Source: Kitasatospora sp. MAP5-34 (GTDB taxonomy: Bacteria; Actinomycetota; Actinomycetes; Streptomycetales; Streptomycetaceae). Taken from it: a stretch of 64,000 bases of DNA. Position 1 is the first letter of the stretch; each line of letters opens with the position of its first letter. The stretch lies in assembly GCF_029894335.1 (NCBI RefSeq), contig NZ_JARXZC010000010.1:62001-126000 (forward strand). Reading direction: 5' to 3'. The position numbers were made by a program, and so were the translations under genes. Under the pieces are notes generated by a model. That model saw nothing but the letters and a program-made list of their open reading frames with translations, had not been told where the DNA came from and searched no databases. Below, in pieces: positions 43,638-52,056 of this stretch.

Positions 43638-44654
43638 ATGAGTTGGAAGCGGTGGCGGCCCGCCATGGAACAGGCCCTCTACGCCGAGGACGGCGGCTTC
43701 TACCGCAGGTCGGAGGGCCCGGCCGGGCACTTCCGGACCTCCGTACACGCCTCACCGCTCTACTCGGGGGCGGTCGCCCGGCTGCTCGGGGACGTGGACG
43801 AGGCCCTCGGGCACCCGGCCGAACTCGCGCTGGTCGACCTCGGCGCCGGGCGTGGCGAGCTGCTGGCCGGGGTGCTGGCCGCCGTCGGACCGGAGCTGGC
43901 CGACCGGCTGCGCCCGTACGCGGTCGAACTGGCGGACCGGCCGGGCGGGCTGTCCGACCGGGTGGTCTGGACCGACCGGGTGCCCGAAGGGGTCGCGGGC
44001 CTGCTGTTCGCCAACGAGTGGCTGGACAACGTGCCGCTGGACGTCGCGGAGGTGGACGAGGACGGGGTGCTCCGCTACCTCGAGGTGGCCGAGGACGGCG
44101 AGGAGCGGCCGGGCGGGCCGGTGACCGGGGCCGACGCCCAGTGGGCCGCCCGCTGGTGGCCGGCCGACGAGCCCGGCGCGCGGGTCGAGCTGGGCGCCCC
44201 CCGGGACGCCGCGTGGGCGGCGGCGGTCGGCGGTCTCGAACGCGGGCTCGCGGTGGCGGTGGACTACGCGCACCTCCGGGCGGACCGGCCGCTGTTCGGC
44301 TCGTTGACCGGCTTCCGGGCCGGGCGCGAGGTGCGGCCCGTACCCGATGGGACCTGCGACGTGACCGCGCACGTGGCCTTCGACTCGGTGGCGGCGCCGC
44401 TCGCTCTCCACAGCCTGTGGACAACCCAGCGCGAAGCCCTGCGCGCGCTCGGCGTGAGAGGCGCACGCCCGGCGCTCGCGCTGGCCTCCAGCGACCCGGT
44501 GGCCTACCTGCGGGCGCTCGGCGCCGCCGGTGAGGCCGCCGAGCTGACCGAGCCGTCCGGGCTGGGCGGCTTCGGGTGGCTGGCACAGACCGTCCGGATG
44601 CCGGTACCGCAGGCCCTGCGGGGGCTGCCGGGATGGCAGACTCTGACCCCATGA
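43638..44654 (+). CDS. NDUFAF7/MidA-type protein arginine methyltransferase
   Basis: A 338-residue SAM-dependent methyltransferase of the Methyltransf_28 family. SAM-binding motif I is [18 protein letters not shown] near residue 65, [19 protein letters not shown] is the family-specific block (usual NE.LDA.P) near 125, and AVDYAH is the later motif near 210. The mitochondrial member NDUFAF7 dimethylates an arginine of NDUFS2, the NuoD homologue of complex I. Here the stop codon overlaps the start of a NuoD gene (ATGA), so the enzyme and its likely substrate are made together. The start ATG 43638 fits a leaderless transcript. Confidence 0.88.
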   Translation: MSWKRWRPAMEQALYAEDGGFYRRSEGPAGHFRTSVHASPLYSGAVARLLGDVDEALGHPAELALVDLGAGRGELLAGVLAAVGPELADRLRPYAVELADRPGGLSDRVVWTDRVPEGVAGLLFANEWLDNVPLDVAEVDEDGVLRYLEVAEDGEERPGGPVTGADAQWAARWWPADEPGARVELGAPRDAAWAAAVGGLERGLAVAVDYAHLRADRPLFGSLTGFRAGREVRPVPDGTCDVTAHVAFDSVAAPLALHSLWTTQREALRALGVRGARPALALASSDPVAYLRALGAAGEAAELTEPSGLGGFGWLAQTVRMPVPQALRGLPGWQTLTP

Positions 44655-45814
44655 GGGAGACCACGGTCGGCATCGGCGCGGGTGCAGAGAACTTCCAGGG
44701 CGAGCTGGGCACCACCGACATGGTGCTCAACATCGGCCCGCAACACCCGTCCACCCACGGCGTGCTGCGCCTGAAACTGGTGCTGGACGGTGAGCGGATC
44801 GTCGCCGCCGAGCCGGTCATCGGCTACATGCACCGGGGCGCGGAGAAACTCTTCGAGGCCCGGGACTACCGGCAGATCATCATGCTGGCGAACCGGCACG
44901 ACTGGCTCTCGGCCTTCGCCAACGAGCTGGGCGTCGTGCTCGCCGTCGAGCGGATGCTCGGCATGGAGGTCCCCGAGCGCGCGGTCTGGATCCGGACCAT
45001 GCTCGCCGAGCTGAACCGGGTGCTCAACCACCTGATGTTCCTCGGCTCGTACCCCCTGGAACTCGGCGGGATCACCCCGGTCTTCCACGCCTTTCACGGC
45101 CGCGAGGAACTCCAGCACGTCCTGGAGGAGGCCTCCGGCGGCCGGATGCACTACATGTTCAACCGGGTCGGCGGCCTCAAGGAGGACGTCCCGGCCGGCT
45201 GGCTCGGCCGGGTCCGGGCCGCCGTCGCCACCGTGCGGTCGCAGCTGCCGGTCTTCGAGGACCTCGTCCTCGGCAACGAGATCTTCCGGGGCCGGACGGC
45301 GGGCGTCGGCGTACTCACCCGCGAGCAGGTGCACGCGTACGGCGTCAGCGGCCCGATCGCCCGCGCCAGCGGCGTCGACTTCGACCTGCGGCGCGACGAG
45401 CCCTACCTCGCGTACGGCGAGCTGCAGGACGTCCTCACCGTGGTGACCCGCGAGGAGGGCGACTGCCTGGCCCGCTTCGAGTGCCTGATCGAGCAGACCG
45501 CCAACTCCCTCGACCTCGCCGACGCCTGCCTCGACCGGCTCGCCGGCCTCCCGCAGGGGCCGGTCAACCTGCGGCTGCCGAAGGTGCTCAAGGCCCCCGA
45601 GGGCACCACGTACGCGTGGACCGAGAACCCGCTCGGCATCAACGGCTACTACCTGGTCTCGCGCGGCGAGAAGACGCCCTGGCGGCTCAAGCTGCGGTCC
45701 GCGTCCTACAACAACATCCAGGCCCTCACCGAGCTGCTGCCCGGGACGCTGGTCGCGGACATGGTGGCGATCCTGGGGTCGATGTTCTTCGTCGTCGGCG
45801 ACATCGACAAGTAA
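44651..45814 (+). CDS. nuoD: Stand-alone NADH-quinone oxidoreductase subunit D paralogue
   Basis: A 387-residue protein of the 49-kDa complex I/NiFe-hydrogenase large subunit family. The quinone-side loop [16 protein letters not shown] carries H32 and H36; [14 protein letters not shown] carries R62, which aligns with the arginine that NDUFAF7 methylates in mitochondria; [18 protein letters not shown] and [29 protein letters not shown] are also typical. It lacks the hydrogenase cysteines. The usual quinone-contacting tyrosine (RxDY) is replaced by tryptophan, W85 in NRHDWLS. No other nuo gene is adjacent, so it is a second, detached copy. It starts inside the methyltransferase stop codon. Confidence 0.92.
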   Translation: MRETTVGIGAGAENFQGELGTTDMVLNIGPQHPSTHGVLRLKLVLDGERIVAAEPVIGYMHRGAEKLFEARDYRQIIMLANRHDWLSAFANELGVVLAVERMLGMEVPERAVWIRTMLAELNRVLNHLMFLGSYPLELGGITPVFHAFHGREELQHVLEEASGGRMHYMFNRVGGLKEDVPAGWLGRVRAAVATVRSQLPVFEDLVLGNEIFRGRTAGVGVLTREQVHAYGVSGPIARASGVDFDLRRDEPYLAYGELQDVLTVVTREEGDCLARFECLIEQTANSLDLADACLDRLAGLPQGPVNLRLPKVLKAPEGTTYAWTENPLGINGYYLVSRGEKTPWRLKLRSASYNNIQALTELLPGTLVADMVAILGSMFFVVGDIDK

Positions 45815-45830
45815 CGGGGTACCGGACGGC

Positions 45831-45862
45831 CAGGGGCGCGGGAACAGTTCCCCGCGCCCCTG
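45831..45862. terminator. Hairpin terminator, interspersed repeat copy C
   Basis: The arms CAGGGGCGCGGG (45831-45842) and CCCGCGCCCCTG (45851-45862) pair fully, extending to GGAAC/GTTCC at the loop. It lies between nuoD and the convergent Cys-rich gene and is the most compact copy of the repeat family. Confidence 0.8.
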
Positions 45863-45889
45863 CTGTGGTTACCGGCTGTGGTTCACCGC

Positions 45890-46789
45890 TCAGACGGCGG
45901 GGTCGGCCGGGTGCGGAGCGAGGCTCCGGTCCGCGCCGGAGGCGATCCGCTGCTCGCAGAGGCCGGCCAGGACGGCGTAGCCCTCCGCGCCCATCAGCTC
46001 GGTGAGCTCGGGGCGGTAGCTGACGTAGACCGGGTCGGGGCCGTTGTGGGCCTCCGGGCTGCCGGTGCACCACCAGTGCAGGTCGTGGCCGCCGGGGCCC
46101 CAGCCTCGGCGGTCGTACTCGCCGATGGTGACCTGGAGGTAGCGGGTGTCGTCCGGGCGGTCGATCCAGTCGTACGTGCGGCGGACCGGGAGCTGCCAGC
46201 AGACGTCCGGCTTGGTCTCCAGCGGCTCCTTGCCCTCCGCGAGGGCCAGGGTGTGCAGGGCGCAGCCCTCGCCGCCCGGGAAGCCGGGGCGGTTGAGGAA
46301 GATGCACGCGCCGTCGACCCGGCGGGTCTGGCGGTCGCCGTCCTCGTCGAACATCGTGATGCCGCCGTCGACCTTGATCCGGCCCTTGGCGTCGGTGCCG
46401 TGCTCGAACAGCTGCCAGTTCTCGGGCGTGAGGCGGGCCGCGTGCCCGGCCACCCGCTGCTCGTCGTCCTCGTCCGAGTAGTGCGCGCCCAGCGTGCAGC
46501 AGCCGTCCGACTCGCCCCGGCCGGGGCGGATGCCGTGGCAGCCCTTGCCGAAGATGCAGCTCCACCGGGAGGTCAGCCAGGTCAGGTCGCAGCGGAAGAC
46601 CTGCTCCTCGTCGGCCGGGTCGGCGAACTCCACCCAGGCGCGGGCGAAGTCGAGCGGGACCTCGTACCTCGTGGGCATCGCGAGGTCGACGGTCGTGCCG
46701 CTGCTCTTGGGGGCCTTGGGGGTCTTGGAGCCCTTGTCACCCTTGGGGGTTTTGGGGCTCTTGGTCTTCTTGGGGTTCTCTGCTGCCAC
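45890..46789 (-). CDS. Conserved cysteine-rich protein with lysine/proline N-terminal repeats
   Basis: A 299-residue protein. The N-terminal 40 residues are a lysine/proline repeat ([19 protein letters not shown]). The body has a dense cysteine pattern: [21 protein letters not shown], then [10 protein letters not shown], and later [15 protein letters not shown] and DVCWQLP, so a bound metal or iron-sulfur cluster is likely. Tryptophans and acidic residues are frequent, for example [17 protein letters not shown] 46789 is chosen because TACCCT ends 6 nt upstream, a leaderless start. I do not recognise a function; the pattern is loosely like proteins with a CxxC-CC oxidative or zinc motif. Confidence 0.75.
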   Translation of the reverse strand: MAAENPKKTKSPKTPKGDKGSKTPKAPKSSGTTVDLAMPTRYEVPLDFARAWVEFADPADEEQVFRCDLTWLTSRWSCIFGKGCHGIRPGRGESDGCCTLGAHYSDEDDEQRVAGHAARLTPENWQLFEHGTDAKGRIKVDGGITMFDEDGDRQTRRVDGACIFLNRPGFPGGEGCALHTLALAEGKEPLETKPDVCWQLPVRRTYDWIDRPDDTRYLQVTIGEYDRRGWGPGGHDLHWWCTGSPEAHNGPDPVYVSYRPELTELMGAEGYAVLAGLCEQRIASGADRSLAPHPADPAV

Positions 46790-46795
46790 CTGGCA

Positions 46796-46801
46796 AGGGT
46801 A
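46796..46801 (-). promoter_or_regulatory. -10 element of a leaderless transcript
   Basis: TACCCT on the minus strand ends 6 nt before GTG 46789. Confidence 0.5.
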
Positions 46802-46912
46802 TGGCCTCCGGACTCCATAGAGCGTCCGCCAGTAGGGGGCCCCGGCGGGGCAGGTCGTGAAGTTGGGGTGAGAAACCCACACAGGCCCTGCGGGGGCACC
46901 GGAAGCGGGGCC

Positions 46913-46918
46913 TAGGAT
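46913..46918 (+). promoter_or_regulatory. -10 element of the type VII toxin cassette
   Basis: TAGGAT, a consensus-quality actinobacterial -10, lies 60 bp upstream of the WXG100-like ATG, leaving a leader of about 55 nt that contains the ribosome site. No good -35 is visible. Confidence 0.45.
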
Positions 46919-46978
46919 GGCGGCCGCCGGGCGCGTACCGCGTGACCGGTGGCCGTACGAGACGGGGGAGGGTGCTCA

Positions 46979-47329
46979 ATGGCTGCGAGTACTGGCGGCG
47001 AGTTCCTGCTCAAGCCGTGGGAAGTACACGGCGAGGGGCGGGAGTTCGAGAGCATCTCGAACGGCTTCGCGCGGGCCGCGCTGGCGCTGGAACAGGGGCT
47101 GGGCGGGCTCGGGACCCCCTGGGGGAAGGACGACCCGGGCGCCGGGTTCGGCACCGCGTACGGTGAGGCGCAGCCGGAGCTGCTGGCCGGATTGCACGCG
47201 CTGGCGGACAAGTTGGCGGGGATCGGGACCGGTCTGCACATGATGGCCGACCAGACGAGCGGTACCGAGAGCGACGTGGCGGCGAGCTTCTCGGCGGGCG
47301 GAACCGGCGGAGGCCCGGCGACGGTCTGA
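46979..47329 (+). CDS. WXG100/ESAT-6-like small protein
   Basis: A 116-residue helical protein of the type VII secretion substrate kind. The two helices are VHGEGREFESISNGFARAALALEQGL (about 16-41) and AQPELLAGLHALADKLAGIGTGLHMMADQTSGTE (about 63-97). The turn between them has TPWGKDDPGAGFGTAYG in place of the simple WxG motif, so it is a longer relative. The tail is glycine/serine-rich. ATG 46979 has GGGGGAGGG about 7 nt upstream. It precedes the toxin gene at 158 bp and may be its secretion partner. Confidence 0.8.
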   Translation: MAASTGGEFLLKPWEVHGEGREFESISNGFARAALALEQGLGGLGTPWGKDDPGAGFGTAYGEAQPELLAGLHALADKLAGIGTGLHMMADQTSGTESDVAASFSAGGTGGGPATV

Positions 47330-47377
47330 ACGAACGAGGGGGCTTCATCGGTCCGTACCGCAGCGGCGGCGCGGCGT

Positions 47378-47452
47378 AGTGCGTTCGACCTGTGTGCGTT
47401 CGACCCGTGCGCGTTCAACCTGAGTGCGCTCGACCTGAGTGCGTTTGATCTG
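47378..47452. repeat. Five tandem 15-bp units between the WXG100-like and toxin genes
   Basis: Units start at 47378, 47393, 47408, 47423 and 47438, consensus AGTGCGTTCGACCTG. Read in the frame of the preceding gene they would encode SAFDL-type pentapeptides, but that gene has already stopped at 47329 and no start is present, so this is non-coding DNA. Confidence 0.9.
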
Positions 47453-47487
47453 TGCGTTCGTTCCGTAGAACCCGAAGGGGGGACCAC

Positions 47488-50400
47488 GTGTCCCGGAAGT
47501 TGCCCGAGGAACTGGTCCCGGTGCTGGCGAAGCTCGGTCACCACTGGCCCGAGGCGGACGAGGACGGCTTGCGCCAGGCAGCCGGCCTCTGGCGCGACTT
47601 CGGCGGTGAGGCCGAGATGCTCGGCCAGCGCGGCGGGGCCTCCGCGCAGCGCGTGACCGGGGAGAACTCCGGCGGTTCGGTGGACGCCTTCGCTGACCAC
47701 TGGCGGGCGTTCTCCGGCGGCGGCCAGGGTTATCTCGACGACGCGCAGACGGCGGCCGAGGTGGTCGCCAAGGCTTTCGACGCCGCTGCCACCGCCACCG
47801 AGCACTGCAAGGCCGGGATCGTCTCGGTCTGCACCGAGGTGGCCGAGGAGCTCAAGGCGGCCCAGGCCGTCGAGGACAAGGCCAAGAGCGCGCTGGGCGG
47901 GGGCATCCTCGGCAGTGTCGCCAAGGTGGTCACCACGGCCGTGGTCGGCGGCGGCGAGCTGGTGGCGGTCGAGGCGGCGAAGCTGCGCGTCGGCGCGCTG
48001 CTGGACGAGCTCGGGCACGAGATGGAGCAGGGGCTGAAGACGGCGCTCAAGGAGCCTGCGGTCACCACCCTCGAGCGGCTGGCGCCGGGCGGCGCCGGCT
48101 CCGGGAAGTCCGCCCGCTCCGACCTGCGGACCCTGAGCGGGTCCGGCGGCGACGGGCAGCTGACCGGAGCGCTGGGCGGCGGGGTGGCGGGTGGAGCCGC
48201 CGTGGCGGGGGTGCGGATGCTCTCCGCCAAGCTCGGCCCGGACGGGCGCGTCATGACGGACGCCTCGGGCAACCCGGTGCTGGTCGACCAGAACGGCAAG
48301 ACCGTGCCCGGCGTCGAGGGCGTCACCGTGGAGCGGGACGCGCACGGGCGGCCGATCGTCGGCCCGGACGGCGCGGTCTCGGTGGTCGGCGCGGACGGCA
48401 TGCCCGTGGTCGGCCTGGCGGTCGGCGCGAACGGCAAGCCGCTCACCGACGCGACCGGCCAGCCGCTGCTGGTCGGCGCCGACGGCACGGTCGCCGGCAG
48501 CGGGCTGACGCTGGCCTTCGACCAGAACGGCAAGCCGCTCACCGACGCCCACGGCCGCCCGGAGCTGCTCGGCCCGGACGGACAGCCGGTGCCGCAGCCG
48601 GACCAACCCGGCCTGAAGTACGGCCCGGACGGCAAGCCGCTGACCAGCCTCACCACCCTCAACTCGGTCGATCTCGGCACGGTTGATCCCAACGCGACCG
48701 ACCCCAACGCGCCCGGCCTCACCAACCCGCTCGGTCTCAAGTCGGGTACCGGAGGGCTGCTGGGCAGCGGCGGCCCGCCGGCGGGCGGCGGACCCACGTT
48801 CGCCACCACGACGACTACGCCCGGGAGCGGCGGCTACGCCGGTCCGGGCACGTCCTCGCCGGTGTCCGTCGCACCGGTTCGCGACTACACCCCGTACGCT
48901 CCGCCGGAGCACGGTGGTGGTGGCGGTGGCGGTTGGTACCGGCAGCAGCAGCCCGTCCAGACCTACGAGCCGCCGTCGGGCGGCTACGACAGCACCCCGG
49001 TCAGCGACCCGGGCCCGGTGCAGCTCGGGCCGGTCTCGCTGCACACCGACTCCGTCGCGGTCGCGCCGCAGCCGACCGCGCCGCTCACCGGTGACCCGGT
49101 CGGTTGGGGCGGCTCCGGCGACGGTGGCGGCGGTGGTGCCGGAGTCGGCGGCGGTCCGCAGCGGGTCGACTCGCCGATAACCGGCGTGTCGATCGGGGCC
49201 GGTCCGGTTTCGGGCGGCCCGGTCGCGGCCGGGCCGGTGGCGGGTGGCGTCCTCGGCGGTGTGCCGGGCGGCGGGCCGGTGGCCGGGAGCGGCCCGGTGG
49301 GTGGCCCGGTGGGTGGTCCGATGGGTGGTCCGGCTGGCGGCGTGCCCGTCGGGCCGGTGGCTCCCAGCGCTGCGGGTGGTCCGGTCGGCGGGCAGCCCGG
49401 TTACGCCGGTGCGCCCGGCGCACCGGGCGTGGCAGGGCAGATCGGTGTGGTCGGCGGGACCGGCGGCGGCCTCCCCGGCGGCGGCCTCCCCGGCGGCGGC
49501 CTCCCCGGCGGCGGCCTCCCTGTCCAGGACGGCCGGCAGTCGGCCGCCTCGCGCGCGGCCGGTGCGGGTGTGGGCGGCGGTGCGGTGCCGTACCGGATGT
49601 TCGCCGAGACCGGTACCGGCTTCCAGGGCCGTCCGGACGTCTTCGGTTACGCCGAGGGCCAGGCGCCCGCCGCGTGGGCCGCGCCGATCCAGCCCGGGCA
49701 GGTCGCGGCCGCGTACCTGGTCGCCAAGTCGTACGGGCAGCCGGGTGTCGGGCCGGCGGTCGAGCGACCGCTGGTCCGAACCGTCGCGGACAGCCGTCCG
49801 TATGGTCACTCCGGCGGGCTGGGCCCGGTCGACCCGGCCCACCAGGCCGAGTTGGAGAGCCGGCTGCCCCGCCGGGAGGACCTCGGCTTCGTCCCGCACC
49901 CCGATCCGCGCCTGGGCGACTGGCCCGAGGCGCTGAACGGCGGCGGCCCGCGCGAGCCCGGACGGTCCAACAACTGCGTCGACCTCGCGCTCTCCGGCCT
50001 GGACACCTTCGCCGGACGCCCCGTCTGCTCGGCCCCCCGGCTGCCGGACGGCCCAGCCGGCGAGCGCGGCGGACGGGACCGGGTGGAACGTGAACTGGGC
50101 ACCCACTTCCGTGACTTGGGAGCCGGGGAGGGCGCGCTCGCGCTCCTCGCGCAGGTGCTGCTGCACTCCGGCCCCGGCGCGCAGGCGGTGCTGCTCACGC
50201 TGGACGAGTACGGCCGTTCGCACACCTGGAACGCCATCGTGCACGGCACGGAGGTGACCTTCCTGGACTACCAGGCGGGTAGGCGCTCCAGTGCCCCGCT
50301 GCACAGCGCGGACCACGGCCTCTGGGCCATCGCGGTGGACGCCAGGTCCCGCCCGCTGGACCTGACGGACCTGCAACTCGTGGTCCCCATAACCGTTCCG

Positions 50401-50556
50401 GCCTCGGTTCCGGCTCCGACTCCGGTCCCGGTGGAGCCGGAGCCCGTCCCCGCGCCGGTCGACCCGGTACCGGTGGAGGCTCCGGCGCCGCCGCGATCCC
50501 GCCTCACCATCCACCGGGCCCCAGCGTCCGACAGCACCAGGAGCAAGCGCCGATGA
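47488..50556 (+). CDS. Polymorphic toxin with WXG100-like N terminus and papain-fold deamidase-like C terminus
   Basis: A 1022-residue protein. Residues 1-130 form a CpnT-like WXG100 domain for export (LPEELVPVLAKLG, then HWPEADEDGLRQAAGLWRDF). Residues 240-390 are degenerate repeats of the GPDGRP/NGKPLTD type, and about 400-740 are glycine/proline-rich, including four GGGLP repeats. The last about 200 residues match the papain-fold toxin (Tox-PL/glutamine deamidase-like) pattern: catalytic C830 in SNNCVDLALSGLDTFAGRP, H912 in RSHTWNAIVHG and D927 in FLDYQAG. These toxins deamidate or otherwise modify target-cell proteins. GTG 47488 has GAAGGGGGGA upstream. The stop overlaps the start of the next gene (ATGA), a toxin-immunity arrangement. 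Confidence 0.85.
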   Translation: MSRKLPEELVPVLAKLGHHWPEADEDGLRQAAGLWRDFGGEAEMLGQRGGASAQRVTGENSGGSVDAFADHWRAFSGGGQGYLDDAQTAAEVVAKAFDAAATATEHCKAGIVSVCTEVAEELKAAQAVEDKAKSALGGGILGSVAKVVTTAVVGGGELVAVEAAKLRVGALLDELGHEMEQGLKTALKEPAVTTLERLAPGGAGSGKSARSDLRTLSGSGGDGQLTGALGGGVAGGAAVAGVRMLSAKLGPDGRVMTDASGNPVLVDQNGKTVPGVEGVTVERDAHGRPIVGPDGAVSVVGADGMPVVGLAVGANGKPLTDATGQPLLVGADGTVAGSGLTLAFDQNGKPLTDAHGRPELLGPDGQPVPQPDQPGLKYGPDGKPLTSLTTLNSVDLGTVDPNATDPNAPGLTNPLGLKSGTGGLLGSGGPPAGGGPTFATTTTTPGSGGYAGPGTSSPVSVAPVRDYTPYAPPEHGGGGGGGWYRQQQPVQTYEPPSGGYDSTPVSDPGPVQLGPVSLHTDSVAVAPQPTAPLTGDPVGWGGSGDGGGGGAGVGGGPQRVDSPITGVSIGAGPVSGGPVAAGPVAGGVLGGVPGGGPVAGSGPVGGPVGGPMGGPAGGVPVGPVAPSAAGGPVGGQPGYAGAPGAPGVAGQIGVVGGTGGGLPGGGLPGGGLPGGGLPVQDGRQSAASRAAGAGVGGGAVPYRMFAETGTGFQGRPDVFGYAEGQAPAAWAAPIQPGQVAAAYLVAKSYGQPGVGPAVERPLVRTVADSRPYGHSGGLGPVDPAHQAELESRLPRREDLGFVPHPDPRLGDWPEALNGGGPREPGRSNNCVDLALSGLDTFAGRPVCSAPRLPDGPAGERGGRDRVERELGTHFRDLGAGEGALALLAQVLLHSGPGAQAVLLTLDEYGRSHTWNAIVHGTEVTFLDYQAGRRSSAPLHSADHGLWAIAVDARSRPLDLTDLQLVVPITVPASVPAPTPVPVEPEPVPAPVDPVPVEAPAPPRSRLTIHRAPASDSTRSKRR

Positions 50557-51872
50557 CCACCCGCGACCAGGCCGTCGACGTCGCCCACCGCTGGATCAAC
50601 GGCGATCTGCCGAAGGAGAGTTCGCGCGCCGTCCGGTCGCACGAGTTCGACCTCGGCTGGGTGCTCTGGCCCGAGCCCGTCCCCGTCCAGGTGGACCCGC
50701 TGACCGGCGGGCGGCGCGCGCCGGAGGAGATCGGCGCGGCCTGCGCGGTGGTGGACCGGGCGACCGGCGAGCTGACCGTCTGGCCGTCGTTCCCCGTCCC
50801 CGACGTGATCCAGCTCTACCGGGACAAGCTCGGCGCGGGTACCTACGACCCGGCGCTGCCGCCCGCCACCGGCCCGGGCCTGCGGGCGGAACTGACCTAC
50901 CGCGACGGGCTCGGCGAGCCGCAGTCCCTCGTCGTCCGCTCGGCCACCGGCCGTCCGCACCCCGTGCTGCGGGCCTGGCGGCAGCTCCAGCAGCAGGGTG
51001 TCCGGGCGGAGGACCTGCTGACCGTCCACACCGACCTGCGGCTCGGCATGCTGCCGGGCGGCTACGCGATGGAGACGGTCAGCACCGAGGTCCCGGCGAC
51101 CCGGATCAGCCACGAGATCCTCTACGGGCCGCGCTTCGACCAGCGCGCGGCGGCGGTGCGCGCCCTCAGCGCGCTCCAATCCGCCGCCCCGGCCGTCACC
51201 GACGGCGGGCCGGCCGCGCCCCGACCCAACCGCGTCCCCTTCCCGGTCGCGGTGCCGCCTGCGCAGCCCGAGGCCGAGCAGGCGCTCGCCGCGCGGCTGG
51301 CGGCGCAGTTCGGCCCGGAGGGCGTAGGCCGCTTCGAGGCCGCCGACGCACACGCCGCCGACCTGCCCGAGGCGGTGGCCCGGCCGCTGCTCCAGGTCGG
51401 CCTGCCCGTCCGGGTCGAGGGCTACTTCGCCCTGTACCGCCCGGTCTCCGACGGTGTCCTGGACGGCACCAGGACGGCAGCCGCCCTGCCGGACGTGGTC
51501 TCCCACCTGGCCGGGGACGACGGCCCCTGGCGGGCCACCGAGCACGCCCGGCAGAGCCTGCTCGGCCAGCACGTGATCGGCACCGACGGCTGGGCGCTGA
51601 TCACCGTCGACGCCGCCCGGGGCCAGGTCCGCGCGATCGACCCGTACGACGCCACCGCCCGCTACTGCAACGCCGACGTCACCGCCTTCACCCGCTGCCT
51701 CGCCCTCCTCGCCGACCGGCTCCCGCGCCTGCGGGACCTGCACCCGTACGCCGCAGGCCCCGCCGTGGCCGAGCTGCAGTGGGCCCTGGCCGGGCTGGAC
51801 CGTACGGTCTTCGGCGACCCGGAGAACTGGTGGGCCGTGATCGTCGAGCAGCTCTGGCACGGGTTGCTCTAG
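50553..51872 (+). CDS. Multidomain immunity protein (YrhB-like, deaminase-like, SUKH-4-like)
   Basis: A 439-residue cytoplasmic protein. Residues 1-95 resemble the YrhB/Imm35 immunity domain (TTRDQAVDVAHRWINGD, then AACAVVDRATGELTVWPSFP). Residues 125-205 follow the pattern of the nucleotide deaminase-like domain found in such proteins (RAWRQLQQQGVRAEDLLTVH, MLPGGYAMETV), but the zinc cysteines are lost: the usual PC and GGYC positions read LG and GGYA. Residues 255-435 resemble SUKH-4 (RFEAADAHAADLPEAVARPLL, GLPVRVEGYFALY). The ATG overlaps the toxin stop, so it is made with the toxin and most likely protects the producer. The domain calls are by eye. Confidence 0.7.
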   Translation: MTTRDQAVDVAHRWINGDLPKESSRAVRSHEFDLGWVLWPEPVPVQVDPLTGGRRAPEEIGAACAVVDRATGELTVWPSFPVPDVIQLYRDKLGAGTYDPALPPATGPGLRAELTYRDGLGEPQSLVVRSATGRPHPVLRAWRQLQQQGVRAEDLLTVHTDLRLGMLPGGYAMETVSTEVPATRISHEILYGPRFDQRAAAVRALSALQSAAPAVTDGGPAAPRPNRVPFPVAVPPAQPEAEQALAARLAAQFGPEGVGRFEAADAHAADLPEAVARPLLQVGLPVRVEGYFALYRPVSDGVLDGTRTAAALPDVVSHLAGDDGPWRATEHARQSLLGQHVIGTDGWALITVDAARGQVRAIDPYDATARYCNADVTAFTRCLALLADRLPRLRDLHPYAAGPAVAELQWALAGLDRTVFGDPENWWAVIVEQLWHGLL

Positions 51873-51935
51873 CGAGCGGCGGGGGTGGGGCTCGCGCAAG
51901 TGCGCGAGGCGGGAGGGTGCGGGTCGTTGCCTTCC

Positions 51936-51960
51936 GTTTCGCGCAGTTCCCCGCGCCCCT
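51936..51960. repeat. Interspersed repeat copy D
   Basis: The 25-nt conserved arm, with the core TCGCGCAGTTCCCCGCGCC, follows the immunity gene. A degenerate partner GCGCAAGTGCGCGAGGCGGG lies at 51894-51913. Confidence 0.6.
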
Positions 51961-52056
51961 GGGGTACCCCTTGGGCGGGGGTGAGGGGTAAAGGGGGGCA
52001 CAATCGTGGGCGGGTGCGGCTGGTGCCGTGCCGTTGATCGCGAGGGTGTGGTGGGT

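Noticed and set aside
47330..47460. Pentapeptide-repeat protein fragment (SAFDL-type) in the WXG100 frame
   Set aside because: The reading frame follows a stop codon, has no start, and is explained by a 15-bp DNA tandem repeat.
46912..50514. 1200-codon minus-strand frame opposite the toxin gene
   Set aside because: It is antisense to the toxin and WXG100-like genes, with low-complexity arginine/glycine content and no motif.
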